Source: Carnegiea gigantea (lineage: Eukaryota; Streptophyta; Magnoliopsida; Caryophyllales; Cactaceae). From it: a DNA stretch of 64,000 nt. Positions 1 to 10,454 of this stretch are shown here, one piece after another. How positions within the stretch are numbered: the first letter of the stretch is position 1; each line of letters begins with the position of its first letter. The notes beneath the pieces are model-generated. The model saw only the letters and a list, made by a program, of their open reading frames with translations, was not told where the DNA came from and did no database searches. Location: assembly GCA_029747015.1 (NCBI GenBank), contig JAKOGI010000145.1, positions 124,001 to 188,000 of the forward strand, in the 5' to 3' direction. A program made the position numbers and the translations under genes.

Positions 1-331
1 TGCACATTTGATCTTCCATGGTGTCTTATAGGTGATTTTTAACGAACTCGCTAACCCTCTAGAAAAAAAAGGGAGGGAAGGCATTGGCTGGAACCCGCTA
101 CCAACGACTAACCGCCTTTCTCCTCAATATTAATGGAGAATCAGTCCATGTTAATGGACAACAGTTTACTTGAAAAAAGAAAATTCATATACACTTGATC
201 TATGAACGACTCGATAAAATAATAGTCAGGAAAGATTAGTCAGACCTTTACCCAAATGCATTTGAAGTACATGGCAGCTTTACTTGTTCAGACCATTGCC
301 CCATCATACTCTCCTCTAAAGTACCACAATA
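1..331 (+). pseudogene. LINE endonuclease, C-terminal half (broken)
   Basis: Frame reading gives WCLIGDF near position 20, the W-x-x-x-GDFN motif of LINE endonucleases, with one extra T causing a frameshift right after GDF. Further on are a RLDK-type motif (about 200-215) and CSDHCPII (about 282-305), the C-terminal SDH catalytic motif. A TAG at 329-331 separates it from the RT frame. The enzyme would nick target DNA to prime reverse transcription; this copy cannot encode it. Confidence 0.85.
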
Positions 332-335
332 GAAT

Positions 336-2123
336 ATGAAAGCCTTCCCGTTCCGATTCCAAAATTTTTGGTGTAAATACCACCAGCTGGATATTATCAT
401 CAAGAATCACTGGCCTATTCAAGTTAGAGGCTCTAATATGTTCAAATTCGCTAAAAAGCTTAAGAATCTTAAATACGAGATTAAAGATTGGTCCAAAAAA
501 CAATTCGAGAATATCCAAGATAAACTATCCAAGAATTCTGCGAAAATAGATTATGTCGAGGAAAAATTACTAGCTGACCCTTCTAGCCATAGACTCAATT
601 CTTGGATTAAACGCTTGCTTAAACAACATGAAAAAATGATGTTGTTTAACCAAAATTATTGGGGCAAGCTTAACAGAAAGGAATGGTTGATTAATGGCTA
701 TAGAAACTCTAAATTCTTCCAAAGGAATGCCAATGCCCGACGCAAGCACAAAACTATAATCAAACTTAAAGACGATTGGGGCGTTTGGGTTACTGACCAA
801 CAAGATATAGCAGATAAATTTATTTTAGACTATTCACAGCGTTTTAAATCCCCATTCAATAATAGCAGAAGTTTCCCTCAACTAGGTTTGACTCATTTAA
901 TAGCTAACGATGAGAATGCAGATCTCATTCGCCTTCCAAATCTAGATGAGGTTAAACAGGCACTACTCAACATTGACTCTACTAAAACACCAGGTCCAAA
1001 TGGATTTGGCGCAAGCTTCTTTAAACATTATTGGAATTTCATCAAAACAGATCTATTCAATTGTGTTATTGAATTTTTCAAGAACGGGAAAATCCTTAAA
1101 GAAATCAATCATACCTTCATCACGTTAATCCCGAAAGTAAGTACACCAACTCAAACGCACCAATTTAGACCTATTAGTCTTTGTTCAACAGTGTATAAAA
1201 TTATCTCTAAAATTTTAGTCAATAGACTGAGACCCCCCTTGGATAAGATCATATCACCCATGCAAAGTGCATTTATTCCAGGTAGATCAATTCATGATAA
1301 CATTTTGCTAACACATGAAATTATGCATAAATTTAAAAACAATACCAGCAAAACGGCATGGACAGCAATTAAATTAGATATGGAGAAAGCTTATGACCGA
1401 TTGGAATGGGACTTCATCCTTAAATGCTTACAAGGAATGGATTTTCATCCAACATGGAACAAATGAATTATAGAAGCTATTTCTTCAGTTTCCTACTCTA
1501 TTATGATAAATGACACGCCTAATGGGTTCATCTTACCTTCTAGAGGAATCCAACAAGGTGACCCCTTATCCTCATATATTTTTATTATATGCATGGAGGC
1601 GCTTTCTCAAAGTCCTATAAAAGAATCTACTAATCATAAAGCAGGGATAGGTGTCAAAATCTGTCCATGAGCTCCAAGCATTCCATGCTTACTCTTTGCA
1701 GACGATTGTCTCCTATTTTGTAAAGCCCAACAAGGAAGTTGCGCTCGACTCAAATATATACTCGAATCTTTTTGTAATAACTCATGTCAACTTATCAATT
1801 TCAACAAGTCTTCACCGACCTTTTTTAGAAATATTTCCAACCCACAGAAACAGCTGGTAACAGGAATTTTTAACATTATGCATACTGATGGTGTCGGGAA
1901 ATACGTAGGCTACCCAGTTTTTCAAGGCAAACCCTCCAGAACCACCTTCCAGGATCTCATTAGCAAAGCCACAGCTAAACTTAATGGATGGAAAGCAAAT
2001 TGTCTATCCAAAGCTAGAAGAACAATTTTAATACAATCCCATCTTGAATCTCTGCCAACACACACAATGCAATGCTTCCATCTCCCTAAACACACAACAG
2101 AACAAATCGAAAAAATTAATTGA
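336..2123 (+). pseudogene. LINE reverse transcriptase (RVT_1), with in-frame stops
   Basis: A 376-residue open stretch runs to a TGA at 1464, and the same frame continues past it. RT landmarks appear in order: LIPKV and RPISLCSTVYKIISKIL (about 1125-1215), SAFIPGRSIHDNILL (about 1268-1312), the first catalytic Asp in KLDMEKAYD (about 1372-1398), GIQQGDPLS (about 1549-1575) and LLFADDCLLF (about 1687-1720), the FADD form of the catalytic pair. A second stop (TGA, 1667-1669) precedes the FADD block and a third follows IEKIN near 2122. All catalytic aspartates survive but the frame is interrupted, so it is a pseudogene. Confidence 0.93.
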
Positions 2124-2960
2124 GACTTTTTCTGGAAAAAATCCAATACAGAAAAGGTATCCCCCTTATAGCTTGGGAGAAAATATGCATGCCTAAAAAT
2201 AAAGGTGGACTAGGACTACGATATACAGATGCGGTTAACAAAGCCTTCCAATGCAAGCTGGCACGGAAAGTTATTATAAATGAGGAAGGGCTATGGATTA
2301 AAGCCATTAGAACGAAATACCTACAGAAAAATCCCAACTTCTTCCTTTATAAAACAAAAGCCACTGATTCCCCAGTATGGAAAAGTATCGTTAAAACTAA
2401 AGAATTATTGCGAACAGGTATTGTCTGGAAGATAGGAAAGGGGGATACAATCTCCTTCTGGTATGATGATTGGATAGAAAACAGACCTCTAATCGACATT
2501 TTAAACATTTCGGAGGACAGTTCATTAGATCCACGTACTAAAGTTAATAAATTTTTCCACGCCAATAGAACCTAGGATGTCTCAAAGTTATCCATAACAC
2601 TTCATAATCACCCTATTATCAATAAGTTAATAGGGATCGACATACCTCATAACCATATTGAGGGCTTTTTTTGCTGGACGATTGACAGTTCAGGCGAGCT
2701 GAGCACAAAATCCGCAACTTGGATAGCACATAAATCACAACCACTTCAAAAACCAGAATGGCAATTCAAATGGATATGGAAACTTGATATCATGCCTAAG
2801 CTCAAAATTTTCCTCTGGAAACTATGCCATAAAGCGCTTCCGGTTTGTGGTACGTTGTTGCGTCGAGGAATGACTCTTCACCCTATTTGCCCCTCCGTCT
2901 TGATGATATAGAAACATTTGACCATACTTTCAAAGACTGTCACTCAACTATGAAAGTTTG
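2120..2960 (+). pseudogene. LINE RT tail and zf-RVT region
   Basis: After a frameshift near 2115-2150 the sequence reads IPLIAWEKICMPKNKGGLGL, the conserved block after the RT thumb of plant LINEs. WYDDW and a frame stopping at 2575 follow. Past that stop come WKLDIMPKLKIFLWKLCHKALP (split here as WKLDIMPKLKIFL and WKLCHKALP, about 2779-2840) and LRRGM.LHPICP, the start of the zf-RVT zinc-binding region. Later parts are degraded by a frameshift near 2900. Confidence 0.8.
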
Positions 2961-3069
2961 GCATTCAGCTATTCAACATGGATGATTACCATCATATATG
3001 GAACCCAATCTCACGTGCAATATACACCAATGACTCGTCAATATCAAGAACCACAGATGACCTAATATA

Positions 3070-3787
3070 TTGCATAAGACCTCCTTCCTTCTATGGAGCT
3101 TGTGGAAACACAGAAATGCAATAGTCTTCAGAAATGGTATTTTCAGTCCACTTATATGTCTTCTACGAGCAAAAAAGGCTTATACCGAATGGAGAATTCG
3201 GACTTGTGTGTCGGCTGATGATAATTGTAGAGGGCCTGCTTTCCCTCCTCCCTTTTCCACATCCCACCCTTTTGTGAGGTGGCATCCTCATCCACCAGAT
3301 TTCATCAAACTCAACTTCGACGGATCGCTCATCAATAAATCTGCAGTAGGTGGATTTCTCCTGCGCGACTGGACTGAAAAACTCGTTAAAGCAGGTGCGG
3401 CACATTATGGGGAAACATCCATTCTTGTCGCAGAAGCACGCGCCCTTAAAAATGGCGTAACTGCAGCTATCCAAGAAGGCTTTCAGAATATTGTTATAGA
3501 ATGTGATAATAATATTATCATTCAAGCTCTCAAAGGCACTTTCCATGCACTGTGGCAAATATCAAGTAATTGAAGATGCTCGATGATGGTTGACTAAGGC
3601 AAACTATATTATCATCAACCATATTTTCCGGGAGGCGAATCCAGCCACGGACTGGCTAGCAAAAAATGGCCACTATGTGACATCCTCATCCACATTCTCA
3701 CCATTTGATGGCTCATCCTCACCCCGGTTTCGATCCATTCTAGCTGATGATGTAGTGGGGCACACTCTTGTGAGAAGAGGCATCTAA
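3070..3787 (+). pseudogene. LINE RNase H domain (RVT_3 type)
   Basis: The 167-codon frame 3070-3573 includes LLWSLWKHRNAIVF, then FIKLNFDGS (first Asp), AEARALKNG (Glu) and IVIECDN (Asp): three of the four metal-binding residues of an RNase H fold. The last motif, REANPATDWLAKNG, lies in another frame at about 3629-3670, so a frameshift near 3575-3590 breaks the domain. It would degrade the RNA strand of the RNA/DNA hybrid. The frame ends at 3787, shortly before the A-rich tail. Confidence 0.88.
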
Positions 3788-3825
3788 CTCCTACTTTACT
3801 TACCTTTGTTTTAAAATAAAAAAAA

Positions 3826-4006
3826 TATCGGGTAGTCAATTGGATTTATTAGCATGAACATAATTTTTCTTATATGGTTGGATCAAAAGGGTCATTTATA
3901 TTTATATTAATTGATGATCATGAGATTCAAGATGACTAAAGAATGTCATTGAATATGGGTGATGATGATAACACGCAAAAAGTGCAAACCATGTAGCGGC
4001 TGCCTA
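3826..4006 (+). repeat. Dispersed ~180-bp segment, copy 1
   Basis: The sequence from TCGGGTAGTCAATTGGATTT to the GTAGCGGCTGCCTA area matches 13411-13591 along its length (GATGATNATGAGAT, AAAGAATGTCATT, GCAAAAAGTGCAAA and others) with scattered substitutions and small indels. Copy 1 begins exactly where the A-rich tail of the LINE ends. No coding capacity is seen. Confidence 0.8.
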
Positions 4007-4149
4007 ACATTTTTTTTTGTTTTTGATTATTTTAGATGTGAAGGAGCACTAACAAGTTTTAAAATCAAAGAAAAGCACTCTTGTAATAGAACCCCTTAAA
4101 GATATTTGAACCAAGAAAGCAAATAACGCTACATTAATAGTACGTATGG

Positions 4150-4318
4150 TATCAACATAGATTGGTTTAAATGGTTTGACACTTGTTCTCCTAAAGCAAA
4201 GTCTCAGGTTTGAGTCTCGCGAATAAAGAAAATATGATATGGAAGTGTTCTACTTCTTATTGGACCAACAGTAACTCGACTCTAGTGAAATGGAGGATCC
4301 AATACCCCAAAAAAAATA
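4150..4318 (+). other. tRNA-like or primer-binding-site-like relic
   Basis: TGGTATCAACATAG at about 4149-4162 resembles the start of a tRNA-Met-type primer binding site. About 55 bases on, CAGGTTTGAGTCTCGCG resembles a pol III B box (GGTTCGANNCC). An A-run (CCCCAAAAAAAATACA) follows near 4302-4318. This could be a tRNA-derived SINE or the region just inside an old LTR element. No cloverleaf can be folded convincingly, so it is not called a tRNA gene. Confidence 0.25.
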
Positions 4319-4658
4319 CATATTGTATAAGACAATCATCCAAATCTAACATGCACTTGTTGGTTTTTCTGTTCAAACTATTAACATTTGAATAATCTGG
4401 TGGGACCATTTAGAGACTCAAATGGAAGATTGAAATATTTTCTGTGATTTTATATTTCTGACATTTTCTTTTCAGCAATATTGTTTTATTCAATTATATG
4501 TTATGTTATAGAAAGAAAGTTTAACTTGAATCTTACATTTCTCGTATACTAAGAAATGATATGATCAGCTGTGCAAATAAATATTACTACTTAACCACCA
4601 AAACCATGGTAAAGAGGGGGACTAAAAAAAATACCGTCATTCATTTCGCACTATTCAA

Positions 4659-4780
4659 ATCAATTGTAGATTGAAAAGTATAATAGCTAATTCCTTTTGT
4701 TTTCGAACTCGTAAGGTGTCCGTACATTAGACTCCTTGTGTAGAGAGATAACAGGCTGTGATGTGAACAGGCCCCAAGTG
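4659..4780 (+). repeat. Duplicated ~120-bp segment, copy 1
   Basis: ATCAATTGTAGATTGAAAAG through AGACTCCTTGTG to AACAGGCCCCAAG recurs about 200 bp downstream with a dozen or so substitutions and small indels. It lies beyond the 3' end of the minus-strand dioxygenase gene. No ORF or known motif is seen. Confidence 0.75.
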
Positions 4781-4862
4781 AACAGACTTGTAAGGTGTCC
4801 AATTATTTCCAACTTGTAACCAATCTTTTCTGATTTTGCCCAACTTCTACCAACTCTTACCA

Positions 4863-4978
4863 ATCAATTGTAGATCGAAAAGTACAATAACTAATTCCTT
4901 TATTTTCGGACTTGTAAGGTGTTGATATATTAGACTCCTTGTACAGAGTGATAATAAGCTGCGAACAGGGCCCAAGGG
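4863..4978 (+). repeat. Duplicated ~120-bp segment, copy 2
   Basis: Second copy of 4659-4780, starting ATCAATTGTAGATCGAAAAG and ending GAACAGGGCCCAAGGG. The phrase CTTGTAAGGTGT also occurs between the copies (about 4788-4799), which suggests an older, longer duplication. Confidence 0.75.
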
Positions 4979-5029
4979 AAAGAAAGCCAAGCAGATACGT
5001 AATCCTTAACACAATCTCAAAGAAATCAA

Positions 5030-6956
5030 TTACATAGTGTTTGATTCCCCCTGTTGTAATCTCATGACGTCTAAATATGATTTTCCATTGAGTTTGCTCG
5101 CAAAGAACCCCTTCAAGTATTGCGCAGTAGGCTCCCTTCTGAAGCGTGGAGGATTATGGGGACCGATGATACTGCCTGTTGGTCCTAATTCTGACTCGAG
5201 GTTGGAACTGTAAAATGTGGCCACAGACAGCCTCTCTTTCGCCAAGTTTACGGTAGCCCTATGTTCGATGCTTCGGTATACACCATTGCTCACAATCTGC
5301 CTTGCAGTAAATACACAAGTCATAACCCTCTCACCATTTGAACCTTCAATAACTAACTGATATGGGTTAACAGTATGTGGGTCAATTGATCAGTTCAACT
5401 TCAGCTCATGACATGAACTGTGAATTACGCTCGCATCTACAATGTCTATTTGGAGATAGCAATATGCAAAGAAGGGTGTCTGCTGGATGTCATGGCAAAT
5501 AAGTACAACAACATTGTTTCATTCTATGCTTCTGATAGATGTTCATATTTCCAACCTTTAATGTCACTTAATCTTTGCAGGGCACATAGAATCCTTTCAG
5601 TCACTGAGGGATTACATATATTACAGATGAGCGAGCTTTTGATGCATTCACATATCACAAAGTCGCCTAAAATGGTCCTAGCAGAGTCACTTACCTACAA
5701 GAAACTTTGCTCCACATGTACAGAAAGTAGAAGTGATGGCATAATACATTAGTTAACATACCTCCATTATGTCTCCAACATTGACGACAAATGCACCAGG
5801 AAGGGGCTCCACTGATGCCCAATGGCCATCTTTTCGAACCTGGAGACCTTGCGTGTCATTGAGCTGGAAGAGAATCGTGATGGCATCAGCATCGGAATGG
5901 GGTGTAAACCCAATTGCCTTGTCTGGTTCGGGGCATGGAGGGTAGTAATTCATTCTTATGGACTGAACCCCGTTGCTGAATAACCCCGCCATCTCATTCT
6001 CATCCATGCCTAATGCTTTGGCCATCTGGTTTAAGAGAGTCAGAGCTAGCTCCTTCATTGCTGCTACGTAAGCTTCCATAACCTCCCTGCCATACACAAC
6101 GACAACAGTACAGTTCAGAAAAAAAGATCTGACATTAAGCATGTTTACATGTCCTTAGCATTTAAAATCTATGTGGGTTTCTTAGAATCGGCATCTCTAA
6201 GAGCAGTGTTGTCAGAAGAGGTAAGGTTGTCTATATCTATATCTCCCCAGATCTCACGAAAACGGGATCTACATGGGGAGGAGTTATTGTTCTTGTTACG
6301 TACATGTCCTTGGCAATGAAATCGAAGAAGACCTGATTTGGCGAGGCAGTCTGTTAAAAAGGTGAGGCCTCCTGAGATTAGGAGGAAGGGTAGTTATGTA
6401 GAACATGTCAGACCAATCAAGCTTCTGATCTTCTGAGACAACAAACAGCTGCCCAAAACCCTCATGGTTGTCTGGCTGTTGCCACAGTTTCTTCTTCTCC
6501 TCCATTGGAAGTTGAAAAAGGTTCGTCACCTCTGACTTGAATGTCTCCAACAACAACCCTCCAACTCCATGGTTTATAACCTGTGGAGAACGAGGAGATT
6601 ATTCAATCAAATTAAATTGTCAATTCCATATTCTCTTCTCTGTCCTATCAAATTTAACTGCAAAAGTCTGCTAATTATTAGAGGAAGGGAAGGGAAAAAA
6701 AAACCTGAAAAAATCCCCAGTGTTTGCAAGCAGAGTGGAGTTTGTGTAGTTCAGAGTCCACAGAATGAGCATGGAGAAGCCTCTGAAGATCAATCACGGG
6801 TACTGATAGAGGGGAGAGATTATGGATTGGACGGTCAAGATGGTCTCTGACATAGCAAGGAGGGATGGAGGTGATGGGTTGCTTGGCAAGCTCTTGAACG
6901 CTGGGAACTAAAAGCGAAGTCCCAAAGTTGACGGCTTCTTGCTCTGCTTCCTCCAT
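5030..6956 (-). CDS. 2-oxoglutarate/Fe(II)-dependent dioxygenase (SRG1-like), 4 exons, 363 aa
   Basis: Exons on the minus strand are 6956-6705, 6580-6333, 6086-5762 and 5296-5030. All introns are GT-AG (124, 246 and 465 bp) and phases agree, giving 363 codons plus TAA. The ATG at 6956 is chosen because the codon two upstream is GTG. The N-terminal domain (about 50-165) contains SVPVIDL, the CKHWGFFQ/VINHGV junction, EGFGQ and KLDWSDMFYI. The catalytic domain has NYYPPCPEPD (213-222), Fe ligands H230 and D232 (TPHSDADAITIL) and H287 (SIEHRA), and 2-oxoglutarate-binding R297/S299 (RLSVATF). All key residues are present and length is typical of the plant DOXC class, which oxidises specialised metabolites or hormones in the cytosol; the substrate cannot be told from sequence. 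No clear TATA box is seen upstream. Confidence 0.95.
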
Positions 6957-7445
6957 GGCCACAGCTTCTCTTCTGACTCATCAGTTGGTGTTAGCCTCTC
7001 CATATCATGTCTGCCCTTTCTTTTCTTTTCTTTTTTTAATTTTCTTCTTTTTTATTTTATTTTATTTTATTTTTGCAATTTGGATTAGTGTGTTTGTATT
7101 CTTCAGCAACAAAGTCCGTTTCAGTCAAGTGAGCATTTCTCTTTGAAAATTCATGTACTATGGCTTCCCTTAAAAAACGAAAAAAAAAGAGGAAAAAATA
7201 AGGATTTTCATTATTCACAATAATTATTAAACACTCAGTAGCAAAAGTTAATATAAAACATTCGACTTTTATTTCAGCAATAGTAATAAATTTTTTATTT
7301 GAGGTATTTGGAAACACTTAGAAGCTGAAATGACATGTATGATGTTCACCTCCCAATTACCTGTAGTTTTGTAGTTCAATGACTTATATGGTGCGTCTAA
7401 ATGGATTTAAAAAAATAAATTATCTTGATAAATTAATTCCTATTG
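6957..7445. other. Intergenic, 5' side of the dioxygenase gene
   Basis: It holds the presumed promoter and 5' leader of the minus-strand dioxygenase. A TTTTA-rich tract (about 7040-7075) and otherwise AT-rich sequence are seen. No TATA box in a persuasive position and no ORF or repeat unit was recognised. Confidence 0.5.
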
Positions 7446-7555
7446 AAATAAAAATAAAAATAGTAGATACCAATTATAAACTAAGTCTATTTATCTAATT
7501 AAATAAAAATAATAATAGTGGACATCAATTATAAATTAAGTCTATTTATCATATT
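7446..7555 (+). repeat. Tandem duplication of a 55-bp AT-rich unit
   Basis: Two adjacent 55-bp units (7446-7500 and 7501-7555) share the core ACCAATTATAAACTAAGTC / CATCAATTATAAATTAAGTC and the end TCTATTTATC. They differ at fewer than ten positions by eye. Confidence 0.88.
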
Positions 7556-8483
7556 AGCTTATCCTTTAATTTTCAAAAATGATTTAAACACTTTGTACAT
7601 TTTGGAAAAAAAAAAAAAAACACGTAATTGTGATTATGGAACCAAAAATCTTAAAATTTTCCTTTGCATCGCATTTGAGTTTATGATATCATATATTCAT
7701 AATAAAACTAGAGAATTAGGAGTATCATGTATTTTAATTATTTTTACTGGTATTTTCATAGTTATCAGTGATTCACTTTCCTTAAAATGCTTTATAATAC
7801 ATCGATTCAATCTTAAGTTTAGAGTCTTAAACTATCCAAATAAAATTTAGATGTTTTATATTGATTTTTTATTTACACTGAGTCTCTAATAATTAATTTT
7901 TTCATATAATTAAGATGGATATTGCAGTTAGTAGCTAGATCACAAATGGAAAAAATAAAAATCAATTTTAAAAATGAGGAGGAAGTATTCCACTCTCGTT
8001 ATGAGTGTGTGTAACTCACTTGTTTATAAAGTCTTTTGTAATATCATAAAAATAAGTTAAGTGTTTTATGTTAACCAAATAAAAAATTATATGTTTAACA
8101 ATGACCTCGGGTATAAGTGAAGTATTTAATAATTATTTATCCCTGCATTCCTCAGTTCAAAAGGCTCAAAATGCTTTAAAGGGTTATTTTCCTGATCAAA
8201 CAAAGATTGTTTTTTTTATTGTGGGAAAGACACTTGTTGGATACAATAGGCTTTTGTATAGTTTAAAGAGCAAATTCAAAAATTACTCTATCATTATTTA
8301 GAGGATGAGCAGAGACAATTCAAAAAGAGATATTAAAAAAATATTGTAGGAAGCGATTTCATATGTATCATGATTTTCTATTAATTAAATAAATTAATTA
8401 ACAAAATAAATAACCAGAAAAAAAATTCTTGCCCTTCCTAAGTGGATGTTGAAACGAGCATTGGCTAAGATCCTAATATAATG
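7556..8483. other. AT-rich intergenic DNA, nothing recognised
   Basis: Short open frames (for example 7518-7850 and 8101-8301) are AT-biased, resemble no family and have no splice or promoter context. Nothing else is seen. Confidence 0.5.
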
Positions 8484-8691
8484 TTTTATTAGATGTAATT
8501 AACCTTATAATGCAATTAAGTTTGTAATTGTGTTTTCATTACCTTATTGGGTTGTATGAGAATATTGCAAGAAAAGAACTATCTTATAATTATAATTAGC
8601 ATAAACTAAGTAATCATAATTACAATATAAAGTTTATTATATTATCTTATTATTACATTACATCCAATCATTCAACCAAATATTACATAAG
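8484..8691 (+). mobile_element. MITE family A, copy 1
   Basis: About 205 bp with ends TTTTATTAGATGTAATTAAC and the complement of TTTGGTTGAATGATTGGATG. It is the reverse complement, along its whole length, of 10005-10208, sharing TAATTAACCTTATAATGCAA, AGTTTGTAATTGT, CATAAACTAAGTAATCAT and CATTACAT blocks. Its small size, AT richness, terminal inverted repeats and lack of ORF fit a MITE. The superfamily is not assigned. Confidence 0.75.
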
Positions 8692-8827
8692 AGTAATTGA
8701 TTTTATGATCTCATCTCAACTGAACGGATCAAAAAGGAACAAAGCATCAAGCTACATGTGCCGTGTCGTTAAACAAGGCTCAACTGGGTTTAAGGAGTAA
8801 ATTCTCGCTGGCCCACTAAGCACTACT

Positions 8828-8845
8828 CATGACTCATGAGTCATG
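8828..8845. promoter_or_regulatory. Perfect 18-bp palindrome with two overlapping TGACTCA sites
   Basis: CATGACTCATGAGTCATG is its own reverse complement. It contains TGACTCA and TGAGTCA, the GCN4/AP-1-type core bound by bZIP proteins. It lies 1.9 kb upstream of the dioxygenase start, so a regulatory role is only a possibility. Confidence 0.35.
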
Positions 8846-8889
8846 CCTCATGGGACAAAGCACGGGCCAGCTGTGTTTTCCACATTCAC

Positions 8890-9205
8890 TAGGTATAAAA
8901 TTAAACTGGACAAAACTGACCGAGATTCAAAACTCAATCGAAGAATTTGGATCCATATCCATTCGAAATATGTTACTCGAAAATGGATTTGAAATCCGAA
9001 TTAACCCGACCCGAAAGTTCCGACAAAGTTGCTTATTTTAACATGACAAGCTTATTGAAACAAAAGTTGGTTGAGGCAAAGTCAACCCGAACCGAAGTTC
9101 GCCTGACCCAAACCGAATCGAACTGAATCGAAATATCGCTTAATCCGAAACATGACTCCACCCAAACTTAATCTGACCTATACCCGAACTGAATGACTCT
9201 TTTAG
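8890..9205. repeat. CCGAA/CCCGA-rich dispersed repeat
   Basis: ACCCGACCCGAAAG, CAACCCGAACCGAAG, ACCCAAACCGAATCGAACTG and similar phrases recur in about 300 bp. Degenerate CCGAA-rich stretches of this kind are common in plant non-autonomous DNA transposons. The ends are not clear enough to define an element. Confidence 0.45.
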
Positions 9206-9453
9206 CATACCTATAAAAAAACTATTAATTTCTTCCAAGCTAAGGGCTTTGTGCGCCCACGTTTGCTAATTTAATCAAACTAAAGGACCTGGAAAGCATT
9301 TCTCTCTCAACCTCATCTCATAATGTACAATCCATCCAACACAATACAACAACACTTACCTCTCTTTCTCCATGCTCCATCTGTTGGATTTGGACATAAA
9401 AGAAAATAATTTCTAACTCCACCCAAAAACACTCTCTTTTCATCTTTCATTTA

Positions 9454-9832
9454 GACTCCGTTTGGTCCTTAGAAAATTTGATAGAAAGAAAGTTGAAGAA
9501 AAAAATATGAAGGAAAAAAAAGTAGAAAGAAAATGAGTTTTTTTTCTCTTGTTTGGATCAAGGGAAAAAAAATACAAGAACATGTTGATAAACTACTTAA
9601 ATCATTTTCATGCCATCTAAATAATACAAGGTTGGAAAAGGTTGGGAGTTTTCCTCAAATTTTCCTCACAATTTTATGAGAAAAATTTTATCACTTGTTT
9701 CTAACAATTTTTCCACCAAACTTTTCTCCATATTTTTTTCTTTGTGATTTTCTCGAAAACAAATACAAGAAAAAAAGTAACTTTCTTAAATTTTTTTCTT
9801 TCCACCAAATTTTCTAAGGTCCAAACAGAGCC
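9454..9832 (+). mobile_element. MITE family B, copy 1 (PIF/Harbinger-like, TTA target duplication)
   Basis: The terminal inverted repeats begin GACTCCGTTTGGTCCTTAGA on the left and, read inward from the right, GGCTCTGTTTGGACCTTAGA. They continue for about 40 bp. TTA flanks both ends (9451-9453 and 9833-9835), the 3-bp TWA duplication typical of PIF/Harbinger MITEs. At 379 bp it has no ORF. A second, inverted copy lies at 15980-16386. Confidence 0.85.
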
Positions 9833-10004
9833 TTAAAGAGCGTCTTTATCCCATCTTCCACCTTGTTTAGTTTCTATTGCTTCCTTCTTGCTTCAAAGCT
9901 TCTTCCCAATCTTTTAAATTTATGTACTCATTTCAATTTATAGCAATGAAACTAGAAGTCATTGTATCATAATGAACCAAAGATCCTGTGGAAAACCCGC
10001 TGCC

Positions 10005-10208
10005 TCTTATGTTATATTTGGTTGGATATAATGTGATGGCAATGTAATGTAATCAACTTTACAATACAATCATGATTACTTAGTTTATGATAATCATAAT
10101 TACAAAATAGTTGTTTTGTTACAATACTCTTATATAACCAAACAAGTTACTGAAAATACAATTACAAACTTGTTTGCATTATAAGGTTAATTACATCTAA
10201 CCAAACAC
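10005..10208 (-). mobile_element. MITE family A, copy 2 (inverted)
   Basis: Ends are TATTTGGTTGGATATAATGT and the complement of TTTGGTTAGATGTAATTAAC. Its reverse complement aligns with 8484-8691 throughout. The two copies lie 1.3 kb apart in opposite orientation with copy 1 of MITE B between them, so the region could form a large hairpin. Confidence 0.78.
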
Positions 10209-10384
10209 TACCTTAATTCATTGAAACTTGCTTTGCAAGATTTTTTTATTATCCTTCTAATAACTAGTTCTTCATCTCCTTTGACCCTAATGCTTGCTTG
10301 TTTGGCAATGTATCATATTAGGAAAGAAAAGCTCATTTCACGGTACGTTTTTTTCAACTTATCATAAATACATTTAGTAACTTG

Positions 10385-10454
10385 CAATATAATTAAGTAC
10401 CAGCCAGTATAATTCGGTATCATTCAGCATAATTTAGTACTGTTAAGTACTTAT
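10385..10454 (+). repeat. Seven decamer units with 10-bp periodicity
   Basis: Read in tens: CAATATAATT, AAGTACCAGC, CAGTATAATT, CGGTATCATT, CAGCATAATT, TAGTACTGTT, AAGTACTTAT. The approximate consensus is NAGTATAATT. The strict 10-bp spacing is visible without gaps. No ORF or known element is attached. Confidence 0.6.

Larger units (their letters stand above)
1..3826 (+). mobile_element. Decayed LINE (non-LTR) retrotransposon, 5' part outside window
   Basis: Reading the plus strand gives the order of a plant L1-type ORF2: the end of an AP-type endonuclease, reverse transcriptase, a zf-RVT region and an RNase H domain. Several in-frame stops and at least two frameshifts (near 30-40 and 2115-2150) show it is dead. 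It ends in an A-rich tail (AAAATAAAAAAAATA, about 3812-3826), after which unrelated sequence begins that is also present at 13411. The 5' end, ORF1 and the 5' target duplication lie outside the window. The order of domains makes the LINE call secure; the exact 3' end is approximate. Confidence 0.93.

Noticed and set aside
3163..3558. Minus-strand frame opposite the LINE RNase H domain
   Set aside because: The plus strand has the RNase H catalytic motifs; the minus frame is a shadow.
4150..4230. Possible tRNA gene
   Set aside because: B-box-like sequence is present, but no acceptor stem, anticodon arm or full cloverleaf can be built.
10385..10454. CRISPR-like array
   Set aside because: Units are contiguous decamers without spacers, in a eukaryotic genome.
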